Part shown: positions 41,171 to 49,463 of the stretch, piece by piece
Numbering within the stretch: the stretch's first letter is position 1
Layout of the letters: each line of letters begins with the position of its first letter
Position numbers and translations under genes: made by a program
Notes under the pieces: model-generated
Databases searched by the model: none
What the model saw: the letters and a program-made list of their open reading frames with translations, nothing else
Told to the model about the DNA's origin: nothing
Source: UBA6115 sp012514225
GTDB taxonomy: Bacteria > Bacillota > Clostridia > Christensenellales > Aristaeellaceae
Direction of reading: 5' to 3'
DNA length: 58,124 nt
Assembly (NCBI GenBank): GCA_036756425.1
Contig: DAIOLC010000008.1
Coordinates: forward strand, 1 to 58,124

Positions 41171-42169
41171 TCAGCGGTCCCTGAAGCCCTGGACCAGCTT
41201 GCCGATGTTGGGAATAATGATCGAAAGCAACAAAATCAACCCCATCATGAACATCTGCGCGTCGGACGTGACGTTGGCGACAATCAGCCCGGTTTTCAAT
41301 ACGATGACGAGCAGAACCGCGATGAACGTGCCGATAATGCTCCCGTTTCCCCCGCTAATTTCCGCGCCGCCCAGCAGCACCATCGCCACCACGTCAATTT
41401 CGGAGTTCAGGTTCATATCATACCGCACCAGGAGCAGCCGAGACATCGTCAGCAGGCCGGCGATTCCCGAAACGAACCCGGAGAGCAGAAACAGCTGCAG
41501 TTTGACCCGCCGCGTATTGACGGAGCTGAAAATCGCCGCCTGCTCGTTGGCCCCCACGGCAAGCACCTTGCGGCCAAAGCCGGTTTTGTGCAGGACCAGG
41601 TAAAAGGCAAAGGCGAGGAGGATAAAGGCCAGAATCGTGACGCCGAAGCGCGCCTTCCCGATCATGAAAACGGGGATCTTCTCGATGCTGTTGAACCATT
41701 CAGGGAATTTCCCCAGGCTCTTGTCGCCGATGAAAATCTGCGAAATCCCGCGGAACACGCTCATCGTGCCGATGGTCACGATCATCGAGGGCAGGTTCAG
41801 GTACGCGATCAAAAGCCCGTTGACGGCGCCGCAGGCCAGGCCGGTCAACAGCCCCAGCGGAATGGCCGCCTCCATGGGCAATCCGGCGTGAAAGGCCAGC
41901 GCGGCGACCGTCGCCGAGCAGCACATGGTCGCGGGGACGGAAAGGTCGATCATGCCCGCAGACACGATCAGCGTCATCGTCAGCGCCGTCATCCCCAGTT
42001 CCATGTAGCGGGTCGTGGTCCTTAAAAGATACGCGAGGTCGCGGAAACTCTCGGAAAGAGACGCGCTCACGATGAGCGTGGCGAGCAGCAATCCGAAGGG
42101 AACCCACTCCCGCCTTGAGAACACCGCGCTCAATTTGCCCCGTTTGGAGCGCCCGTCCAACCCCTTCAC
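41171..42169 (-). CDS. CUT2 sugar ABC importer permease
   Basis: 332 residues from GTG 42169, which overlaps the TGA of the preceding permease gene (GTGA) and has AAAGGAGG 7 bases upstream. It is multi-spanning, with the BPD_transp_2 loops V-S-A-G-M-I-D-L-S-V and G-G-A-E-I-S-G-G-N-G. It pairs with the other permease to form the membrane channel of the RhaPQ/LsrCD type. Confidence 0.94.
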   Translation of the reverse strand: MKGLDGRSKRGKLSAVFSRREWVPFGLLLATLIVSASLSESFRDLAYLLRTTTRYMELGMTALTMTLIVSAGMIDLSVPATMCCSATVAALAFHAGLPMEAAIPLGLLTGLACGAVNGLLIAYLNLPSMIVTIGTMSVFRGISQIFIGDKSLGKFPEWFNSIEKIPVFMIGKARFGVTILAFILLAFAFYLVLHKTGFGRKVLAVGANEQAAIFSSVNTRRVKLQLFLLSGFVSGIAGLLTMSRLLLVRYDMNLNSEIDVVAMVLLGGAEISGGNGSIIGTFIAVLLVIVLKTGLIVANVTSDAQMFMMGLILLLSIIIPNIGKLVQGFRDR

Positions 42170-43197
42170 CGCAGCGCCTCCTTTCCCGCCACCTGCTGTG
42201 CCATGCGGCGCTTCGAATCGAGGGAAAGGACGATGCGGTCCACGAGGAGGGCGGTTACGATGATCAAGCCGTAGGTGAAGAGCTGAACCGTCCCCGGGAT
42301 GCCGACGTTCGCAATCATCGTATTGACCGTGCCCAGCAGCAGGCATCCCAGCAGGACGCCCACCACGGTCCCCTTCCCGCCGTTAACACTCACGCCCCCG
42401 ATAATCGTGGCGGAAATGACCACAAACTCGAGGCCCTTGCCCGTGTTGCTGGGATTGATATAGCCGAAGCGGGAAGCAGACATCATCGCGGTGATGCCGC
42501 AGAGCGCCCCGACGATTGTGAACACCAGGAACTCCGTCTTCTTGCAATTGATGCCGCGCAGGTAGGCGGCCTCCCTGTTGGAGCCGACGGCGTACACCTC
42601 GCGCCCGAAGTGCGTGTACTTTAGAATCAGGTAAAAGACCAGCGCAAGCAGCAGGGAGATGACGACCAGCCAGGGAATCAGGACCCCACCCAGGCGCACG
42701 CCTTCCGCAACGAAATCGGTCGTGCCCGGCGGCAGCTCATACCCCGTCACCTGCTTGCCCTGGGAGATGATAAACGTAAGCCCCCGGTAGGCATTCATGG
42801 TGCCCAGGGTTACGATGATGGGCGGTATCCTGAGGTATGCGATCAAAAACCCGTTGATCATGCCGCACGCGGCGCCCACCGCCACGGCGACAACGATTCC
42901 CTGCCAAAGCGACGCGCCGTGGTCGCGGAAGAGGATGCCGGCGACCATCGCGCTGAGGGCGACGTTTGAGCCGATGCTCAGGTCGATTCCCCGCATGATG
43001 ACGACCATCATCATGCCAAGCGCCATCGTCAGGTTCAGCGGCGTCCACAACAGGACGCTGTTGACGACGCCCGCCATCCGGCCGCCGGAAAGCACCTCGG
43101 GGCGCAGCACGCCGGCGACGAGGTAAATCAGCAGGATAAAGGCCAGCGTCACAAATTCCTTGACGTTCTGGGTGACAAACCGTCTCGCTTCTTTCAT
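42166..43197 (-). CDS. CUT2 sugar ABC importer permease
   Basis: 343 residues from ATG 43197, which overlaps the ATPase stop as ATGA. BPD_transp_2 family loops M-R-G-I-D-L-S-I-G-S and G-G-V-S-V-N-G-G-K-G are present. It is coupled on both sides to the ATPase and the second permease. Confidence 0.94.
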   Translation of the reverse strand: MKEARRFVTQNVKEFVTLAFILLIYLVAGVLRPEVLSGGRMAGVVNSVLLWTPLNLTMALGMMMVVIMRGIDLSIGSNVALSAMVAGILFRDHGASLWQGIVVAVAVGAACGMINGFLIAYLRIPPIIVTLGTMNAYRGLTFIISQGKQVTGYELPPGTTDFVAEGVRLGGVLIPWLVVISLLLALVFYLILKYTHFGREVYAVGSNREAAYLRGINCKKTEFLVFTIVGALCGITAMMSASRFGYINPSNTGKGLEFVVISATIIGGVSVNGGKGTVVGVLLGCLLLGTVNTMIANVGIPGTVQLFTYGLIIVTALLVDRIVLSLDSKRRMAQQVAGKEALR

Positions 43198-44711
43198 TCC
43201 CCGGCGCTCCTGCCTTGAATCGTGGAAGCGGCTGCCATGATTTTTTCGCTGGTCATATCCTGCCTCGTCAGTTCCGCGGTCACGTGCCCCTCGCACATGA
43301 CGTAGACGCGGTCTGAAAGCTGCAGAATCTCCGGCAACTCGGAAGAAATCATCAGCACCGCTTTCCCTTGCTTGGCCAAATCGCTGATCAGCCGGTAAAT
43401 CTCCATCTTGGCGCCGATGTCGATGCCGCGCGTCGGCTCATCCAGGATCAGGATGTCGGACTCGGTCAGCAGCCATTTCGCGATGAACACCTTTTGCTGG
43501 TTGCCGCCTGAGAGCTCCTTGACCGTCTGCTCCGGGTCGCGCATCCGGACGCTGAGGTAATCGGTGTACTGCTGGACAAGCGGCGCTTCCGCCTTTCGCC
43601 TGATGAACCCGGCCCGCGACGCGACGCGCTTCAGGATGGCGAAGGTCATGTTGAAGCGGATGCTGAACGCCGTCAGCAGCCCCGTCCTCGAACGGTCTTC
43701 CGAAACCATCGCGATGCCGTGCCGCATCGCGTCCACCGGATTATGAATCCGGACCTTTTCACCCTTGACCCAAATCTCGCCGGATTGCGCGGGCTCGACC
43801 CCGAAAACCGCGGAGGCGAATTCGCTCCGGCCCGCCCCGACCAGGCCGGACATTCCGACGATTTCCCCTTTGTGGAGCTTCAGGCTGACGTCGTAGTACT
43901 TCCCCGGATACGTGAGGTTCCTCGTTTCCAGCGCGAGGACGTCCCCGGGGACGTTTTCCTTGACAATCAGTTCCTTGAAGGAGCGCCCCACCATCATCCG
44001 GACGATATCGTCCTGGGTAATCTCGCCCACCATCCGCTCGCTGACGCGCTCCCCGTCCCGCAGCACGGTGAGGCGGTCGGCGATCTGCATGATTTCTTCC
44101 AGCCGGTGCCCGATGAACACAATCGCTTTGCCCTGTTCCTTCAGGCGTGAAATCGTCTTGAACAGGGTTTTCACCTCGCCGTGCGACAGCGCCGCGGTCG
44201 GCTCGTCCATGATGATGACGCGCGCGTTCTGGGAGAGGGCGCAGGCGATTTCTACCATTTGCTGGTCGGCGATGCTCATGCCGCGGACGGAATCCCTGGA
44301 ACGGATCCGCACGTTGAGCGAGTTGAGCAGCTCGTCAGTTTTTTTGTGCAGCTCCCGCCAGTTGATGACCGGCTTCCCGTTGGAGCGCGTATGCCCGAGG
44401 TACAGGTTTTCCGCAACGTTCAAGTCCTGGAAGGTCAGGGGCTCCTGGTGAATCAGCGCGATGCCCGCCTCGCGCGCGTGATGCGGGTCCCTGAAGCGGA
44501 CCGGCTTCCCGTCCAGCAGCAGCTGGCCTTCGGTGGGCTGGTAAACGCCGCTGATGATTTTCATCAGGGTCGATTTGCCCGCGCCGTTTTCCCCGACCAG
44601 GGCGTGCACCTCGCCCGGGCGGATATCAAAATCCACGTGCTTCAGAACAAAAACACCGCTGAACGACTTGCTGATGCCCTTTGCCTGCACAACCGGTGCG
44701 TCTTTTACCAT
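43194..44711 (-). CDS. CUT2 sugar ABC importer ATP-binding protein
   Basis: 505 residues, two ABC domains. Domain 1: Walker A G-E-N-G-A-G-K-S-T (40-48), a weak signature M-S-I-A-D-Q-Q, Walker B V-I-I-M-D-E-P. Domain 2: V-G-A-G-R-S-E, L-S-G-G-N-Q-Q, I-L-I-L-D-E-P-T-R-G-I-D. This is the normal MglA/RbsA/RhaT-type pattern. It is the first gene of the second importer operon, with TAGGAGCC before the ATG and a promoter 135 bases upstream. Confidence 0.94.
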   Translation of the reverse strand: MVKDAPVVQAKGISKSFSGVFVLKHVDFDIRPGEVHALVGENGAGKSTLMKIISGVYQPTEGQLLLDGKPVRFRDPHHAREAGIALIHQEPLTFQDLNVAENLYLGHTRSNGKPVINWRELHKKTDELLNSLNVRIRSRDSVRGMSIADQQMVEIACALSQNARVIIMDEPTAALSHGEVKTLFKTISRLKEQGKAIVFIGHRLEEIMQIADRLTVLRDGERVSERMVGEITQDDIVRMMVGRSFKELIVKENVPGDVLALETRNLTYPGKYYDVSLKLHKGEIVGMSGLVGAGRSEFASAVFGVEPAQSGEIWVKGEKVRIHNPVDAMRHGIAMVSEDRSRTGLLTAFSIRFNMTFAILKRVASRAGFIRRKAEAPLVQQYTDYLSVRMRDPEQTVKELSGGNQQKVFIAKWLLTESDILILDEPTRGIDIGAKMEIYRLISDLAKQGKAVLMISSELPEILQLSDRVYVMCEGHVTAELTRQDMTSEKIMAAASTIQGRSAGE

Positions 44712-44852
44712 CGGTGGCTCCTATCCAATGCTACAGTTCCGATAAAGCGCTGCGCCCATTTCCGCGCCGGCAGAGGATGACCTGTTCACTGCTGGTACCG
44801 ATATTATCCGGGATTCTACCCGCGCCGGGCTTCTGATTCAGACTCTCCGAGA

Positions 44853-44881
44853 ATTATATGGAAAGGCCCGCAAAGATTCAA
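44853..44881 (-). promoter_or_regulatory. Promoter of the second ABC importer operon
   Basis: TTGAAT (44876-44881) and a consensus TATAAT (44853-44858) are 17 bases apart on the minus strand. The start of transcription would be near 44846, giving a 135-base leader. No clear operator was found there. Confidence 0.65.
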
Positions 44882-44944
44882 GTGAAACGTGGTTCTATTA
44901 ATAAACCGCCTGCCGCGTTCCATAGCAGCGGCTGTAAAGAAAAC

Positions 44945-46360
44945 TCAATCCTGCAGGGACGCAGCGGCCTCCCCGGCGGCGACGATGTTCCGGCGCCACA
45001 CCCCCGAGCGCACCAGGGCGATGCCGATGGCCGTCTTGACGACGTTCAGGGACTGGCTGAGCAGGTAAACGGGCAGGATGGCCAGGTCGGTCCAGTGCAC
45101 CAGCGCCCAGGTCGCCGGGATGAGCAGCAGCCAGGTGAAAGCGCTGTCAAACAGGAAGGTGAGCACGGTGGAGCCGCCGGAGCGCAGGGTGAAGTAGCTG
45201 GCATGGGACACCGCGTGGAAAGGCATCAGCACGGCGCTGATGAGGATGAAGCGGGACGCCAGGGCACGGGCTTCCTGCTCGATGTTGTACAGCTCGGGGA
45301 ACAGCGGGGAGAAGGCCGCCATCAGCCCGCCGATGACGACGCACATGGCGAAGGAGAGGAAGAACAGCTTCCAGACCTCGTCCTCCGCTTTCCTGAGCTT
45401 GCCCGCCCCCAGTGAATGGCCGATGAGCACCGCCACGGCGTTACCCATGCCGAAGAAAAAGACGTTGAAGAGGTTGGTGACGGTGGTGGAGATGTTGAGC
45501 GCGGAAAGCACCAGCAGGGCGCGGACCGAATAAGCCTGGGTCAGCGCGGTCATGCCCAGGGACCAGAGCACCTCGTTGAGGAACAGCGGCGCGCCGCGGC
45601 GCGCCACGCTCAGAAGCAGTTCCCGCGGGACGCGCAGGCGCCTGTACACGTGGTGGAGGTAGGAAAAGCGCCCGGTCCGGGCAACGGTGCCCATCAATAC
45701 GCCCAATTCCACAAAGCGGGAGGCGACCGTTGCAATCGCCGCCCCCTTCACGCCCAGGGCGGGGAAGCCCAGGTTCCCGAAGATCAGCAGCCAGTTCCCC
45801 ACCAGGTTGGTCAGTACCGCGGCGATGCCCGCCTTCATGGGCAGCACCGCCTCCCCGGACTCGCGCAGCGTGGTCGCGTAACTCATCGACAGCGCGAAGG
45901 GAATCAGGCCCGGCAGCATCCAGGCCAGGTATTCCTCCCCGAAGCCCAGCATCCGCTCTGCCTGGGCGGGGTCGCCCTGGCCGGTCAGGAAGAGGCGGAT
46001 GAGCGGAGAGTGCCAGATGATGAGGGCGGCGCCGGTCAGCAGCGTAATGGCGCCGACAAACCAGAGCTTGACGCGGAAGGTGTCCCGCAGCCCTTCCATG
46101 TCCCCCGCGCCGTAGTACTGCGCGGTGAAGATGCCCGGGCCGGACAGGCCGCCGAAGATGCACAGCGCGAATACGAACAGCAGCTGGTTGGTGATGGCGA
46201 CGCCGGACATCTGCGCCGTCCCCAGCTGGCCGACCATGATGTTGTCCAGAAGGCTGACAAAATTGGTGACGCTGTGCTGGATGATGACCGGGACGACGAT
46301 GAGGCGCACCGAACGGTAAAAGGCCCTGTCCCCGATGAAGGTCCGCCGGAATTTGCCCAT
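44945..46360 (-). CDS. MATE-family efflux transporter
   Basis: 471 residues from ATG 46360, with about 12 membrane segments in two repeated halves. The first half has L-L-D-N-I-M-V-G-Q-L-G and the second F-F-F-G-M-G-N-A-V-A-V-L-I-G, as in MATE transporters, which export drugs or metabolites against Na+ or H+. It is a separate unit between the PBP terminator and the second importer promoter; nothing links it to sugar use. Confidence 0.92.
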   Translation of the reverse strand: MGKFRRTFIGDRAFYRSVRLIVVPVIIQHSVTNFVSLLDNIMVGQLGTAQMSGVAITNQLLFVFALCIFGGLSGPGIFTAQYYGAGDMEGLRDTFRVKLWFVGAITLLTGAALIIWHSPLIRLFLTGQGDPAQAERMLGFGEEYLAWMLPGLIPFALSMSYATTLRESGEAVLPMKAGIAAVLTNLVGNWLLIFGNLGFPALGVKGAAIATVASRFVELGVLMGTVARTGRFSYLHHVYRRLRVPRELLLSVARRGAPLFLNEVLWSLGMTALTQAYSVRALLVLSALNISTTVTNLFNVFFFGMGNAVAVLIGHSLGAGKLRKAEDEVWKLFFLSFAMCVVIGGLMAAFSPLFPELYNIEQEARALASRFILISAVLMPFHAVSHASYFTLRSGGSTVLTFLFDSAFTWLLLIPATWALVHWTDLAILPVYLLSQSLNVVKTAIGIALVRSGVWRRNIVAAGEAAASLQD

Positions 46361-46450
46361 AGCCACCCGCTTTGACGAAATGTCGGCGCCGATGCGCCGC
46401 GTGAAAACAGCCCCTATATTGCCACAGCGCCTTCCGGCTGGCAACCGCTG

Positions 46451-46483
46451 AAAAAAACGCGCCTGCCCATCCATGGGCAGGCG
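46451..46483 (-). terminator. Terminator of the PBP1A gene
   Basis: An 11-bp stem (CGCCTGCCCAT with ATGGGCAGGCG, 2-base loop) is followed on the minus strand by CG and a run of seven T. Confidence 0.92.
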
Positions 46484-46504
46484 GAACCGCGGGATGTTTC
46501 GCTT

Positions 46505-49258
46505 TTACTGGGCGGCTGCCATCGCCTGGGTCAATTGCCCCATGGCGCTGGCCAGCTGCTCCAGGGTGGGTTGGCCGGCAATGACGGCGTTGAGCTGATT
46601 GATGGCGTTTTGCAGCATCGCGTGCTGCGGGCTGCCTGGCAGCAGGGCGGCCAGCTGATTGGAAGCCTGCACCATCAGGTTATTGGCGTCCGGAAGCAGG
46701 GTATTGGCAAGGATGCCCTGGTCCGTCCCGCCCGGATGCTGATGGACCGCGCAGGTCCTGGCGTCCAGCAAAGCAGCGTTGGCGCTCTGGCTGTCGGTGA
46801 AGCGGATGGTTGCGTAGGAACCCAGGTATTCCGCCAGCACGTCGGAATACCCGGTGCCGGCGAACCGCTCCAGCGGGTGGCCCAGCGGCAGCACCACCAA
46901 CCCGCGCTCAGCAAGCGATTCCGGCGGGCAGTAGGGCCCGGCCAGCATGTTGCTGACGGTGCAGACCGTGCGCCGGTAGTGCATCTGGCAGGAGACCTGC
47001 GGCACGGCGTCCCGGGCGAAATAGTCCGTCACGGTGCCGTAGCCCATCGCGTCCTGGCTGCAGGCCTCCGTCGCCAGCTGGCCGGACACGGCGCAGGTGG
47101 TCACCCGGACAAGGCCGTAATTCTCCGCGCCGCCCTGCAGGATGTCCCGGTCGGGCAGGCCTTTTTCCTTGTGGATGCGCTCCATGAAAACCTGCCAGAG
47201 CCTGGCGGCCGAGTTGCCGCCGGTCGTCTTGCTGGAAAGTGCCTTGTAATTGTCATGCCCGATCCAGACGGCGGCGGAATAATAGCCGGTCATCCCCGCG
47301 AAAAAGACGCCCTTCTGGTCGGAATTGGTGCCGGTTTTCCCCGCGACCGTCTGCCCGGTGATGCGCGCCGCGCGGCCGGTTCCCTTGGAGACGACGTCCT
47401 TCAAGATGTCGACGGTCAGCCAGGCGGTGGAGGGCTTGAACACCTCGCGCCGCGCCTGGCTCTGGTGGGCGTCGTAGATGACCTTGCCCCCGCTGTCCAG
47501 GATGCCAAGGATGCTGACGGGCTGCTGGTATACGCCGCCGTTGGCCAGGACGCCGAAGGCGACGGCCATCTCCATCGGGGTGATGCCTGATGAGCCCAGG
47601 GACACGCCGAAAGGCGTCGGGTTGATGTGCCCGTCGGCGACGCCCAGGCGGCGCAGGTAGTCCACCGAGCGCTCCACGCCCACGTTGTTCATCAGGACGG
47701 AAGCGGCGGCGGTGTTGTCGGACTGGACCATGGCCGTCCGGAAGGTCTCCGGACCCCGGTAGCGGCTGCCGCCGTAATTCTCCGGCCAGGAGTCCTTCCC
47801 GTCGTTGCCCCGCCAGCCGGGGATGGGCAGCGGCAGGTTGTAGGCGATGGAGCCCGCGCCCATGCCCATGTCGATGGCCGGCGCGTAGACCCCCAGCGGC
47901 TTGATGGAGGAGCCCACGGGCATGTTCATGTCCACGGCGCGGTTTAAGGTCTTCCGGGTGGCGGGGGGCGTGCGGCTGCCCACGATGGCCATCAGTTCCC
48001 CGGTGCGGTAGTCCACCACGCAGGCCGCGGCCTGGGGCTGCTGGACGTCGGTATAGGTGCCGTCGCGGTTGCGGGAGCGGTAGACCTCCGTGCCCGGGTC
48101 GCGCAGGCGGGGGTAATCGTCGTAGCTGTACAGGGTGTCTTCCAGTGTTGTCTGGATTTTGGTATCCAGCGCCAGGTAGACCTTGTACCCGCCGGTCCTC
48201 AGTTCCGTCTCCATCCGGGCGCGGTTGGCGGCGGTGTTCTCCAGCCTGTTGATGCCCAGCAGCACCTGCACGGCGTCCCTGACGGCGTATTCGACGTAGT
48301 GGACGTAGGGGTAGAGGTTTTTGGACTCCGGGTCCTCCCGCAGGACCTGCGCCGTGGCCGGGTTTTGCGCCTCGGTGAACTCCTTGTGGGTGATCATCTG
48401 GTTTTCGTACATGACCCGCAGCACGTAGTCCGTGCGGTTGTTGGTGCGAGCCAGGTAGTCCGTCCCGTCGGCCTGGCGGGTGTAGAGGTTGCGGCGGATG
48501 TTGTAATAGTAGGGGTTGGTCGTCATCCCGGCCAGCATCGCGCACTCCCTGAGGGTGAGCTGATTCAATTCCTTGCCGAAATAACCCGTCGCGGCGACCT
48601 TGACGCCGTAATAGTTTTCCCCAAGGTAAATGGTGTTGAGGTAGCTTTCCAGGATTTCGTCCTTGGAATAGCCGGCTTCCAGCTGCATGGCCAGGTAGGC
48701 TTCCTGGATTTTCCGCTTGTAACTTTGCTCGGAAGACAGCAGGGTGTTCTTGATGAGCTGCTGGGTGATGGTGGAGCCGCCCTGCTGGGAGCCGGAAACG
48801 AAGTTGGTGACGAAGGCGCCGACGATGCGCTTCAGGTCGACGCCGCCATGTGTGTAGAAGCGCACGTCCTCCGCGGCGACGAAGGCGTTCCGCAGCCGGT
48901 GGGGCATGGAATCGATGGATACCATGATGCGGTTTTCCGTGCCTTTATAGTCTGTGATGAGGTTTTCATCCCGGTCGTAGAAGAAGCTGGTCTGCGCCTG
49001 GTCGTCAATCTTGGCGATGTCCAGCACCGGGGCGGTGTCCACGTAGGTGCGCGCGATGCCCACCAGGGCGCCCACGCCGGAAAGCGCGGCGATGAGCAGG
49101 CACAGCAACAGCAGCCTGAAGCCGTTGATGACGACAGCCAGGACAAAGCTGGGTTTGCGCGTGCGGCGCTTGAACAGCGACCGGCGGCCGCCCTGCGGCG
49201 GTTCCGGGCTGTATTCCTCCTGCCCCCCGTCCGGGGGCCGATCGAACAACCTGCTGAT
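46505..49258 (-). CDS. Class A penicillin-binding protein (PBP1A)
   Basis: About 917 residues: a short cytosolic tail, one membrane segment, a GT51 glycosyltransferase domain (catalytic Glu in E-D-V-R-F-Y, then G-G-S-T-I-T-Q-Q), and a transpeptidase domain with S-S-I-K, S-D-N and K-T-G-T. It polymerises and cross-links peptidoglycan. The C-terminal ~170 residues contain several Cys and an Asn/Gln/Ala/Leu-rich end. Start: a promoter at 49290-49318 excludes an upstream TTG at 49321. The codon best spaced from GGAGGG is ATC 49258; the next canonical start is TTG 49249. The coordinate given assumes ATC. Confidence 0.93.
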   Translation of the reverse strand: MSRLFDRPPDGGQEEYSPEPPQGGRRSLFKRRTRKPSFVLAVVINGFRLLLLCLLIAALSGVGALVGIARTYVDTAPVLDIAKIDDQAQTSFFYDRDENLITDYKGTENRIMVSIDSMPHRLRNAFVAAEDVRFYTHGGVDLKRIVGAFVTNFVSGSQQGGSTITQQLIKNTLLSSEQSYKRKIQEAYLAMQLEAGYSKDEILESYLNTIYLGENYYGVKVAATGYFGKELNQLTLRECAMLAGMTTNPYYYNIRRNLYTRQADGTDYLARTNNRTDYVLRVMYENQMITHKEFTEAQNPATAQVLREDPESKNLYPYVHYVEYAVRDAVQVLLGINRLENTAANRARMETELRTGGYKVYLALDTKIQTTLEDTLYSYDDYPRLRDPGTEVYRSRNRDGTYTDVQQPQAAACVVDYRTGELMAIVGSRTPPATRKTLNRAVDMNMPVGSSIKPLGVYAPAIDMGMGAGSIAYNLPLPIPGWRGNDGKDSWPENYGGSRYRGPETFRTAMVQSDNTAAASVLMNNVGVERSVDYLRRLGVADGHINPTPFGVSLGSSGITPMEMAVAFGVLANGGVYQQPVSILGILDSGGKVIYDAHQSQARREVFKPSTAWLTVDILKDVVSKGTGRAARITGQTVAGKTGTNSDQKGVFFAGMTGYYSAAVWIGHDNYKALSSKTTGGNSAARLWQVFMERIHKEKGLPDRDILQGGAENYGLVRVTTCAVSGQLATEACSQDAMGYGTVTDYFARDAVPQVSCQMHYRRTVCTVSNMLAGPYCPPESLAERGLVVLPLGHPLERFAGTGYSDVLAEYLGSYATIRFTDSQSANAALLDARTCAVHQHPGGTDQGILANTLLPDANNLMVQASNQLAALLPGSPQHAMLQNAINQLNAVIAGQPTLEQLASAMGQLTQAMAAAQ

Positions 49259-49289
49259 GGCAAATCCCTCCGGGCGTATGCCCGGCGCG

Positions 49290-49318
49290 ATTATATCACA
49301 GGCGGCACAGGCCGCCAA
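49290..49318 (-). promoter_or_regulatory. Promoter of the PBP1A gene
   Basis: TTGGCG (49313-49318) and TATAAT (49290-49295) are 17 bases apart, with TG one base before the -10. Transcription should start near 49283, so translation must begin downstream of that. Confidence 0.75.
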
Positions 49319-49376
49319 CAAAGGCGTCAGGCCCCGAAGGCCGGCCCGGCGAAAGGCCCGTTTCGCCTTGCGTTGC

Positions 49377-49405
49377 TTGACACTCCAAGCACCGTGGAGT
49401 AAAAT
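49377..49405 (+). promoter_or_regulatory. Promoter with MerR-like dyad, Ig-repeat membrane protein gene
   Basis: TTGACA (49377-49382) and TAAAAT (49400-49405) are 17 bases apart. The spacer is filled by a perfect inverted repeat, ACTCCA (49382-49387) and TGGAGT (49395-49400), 7 bases apart. This 6-7-6 dyad between -35 and -10 is the layout of MerR-family operators, although those usually have 19-base spacers. Confidence 0.7.
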
Positions 49406-49463
49406 GGCACAAACAACTGATTCCAGCCACAGCGCGCCCCGCGCGCCGGAAGGAGGGACGGGC

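Noticed and set aside
40052..44711. Autoinducer-2 (lsrACDB) uptake operon
   Set aside because: The proteins are of the same broad family, but no lsrK, lsrF, lsrG or lsrR is nearby. The downstream genes are an SDR and a cyclase-family hydrolase.
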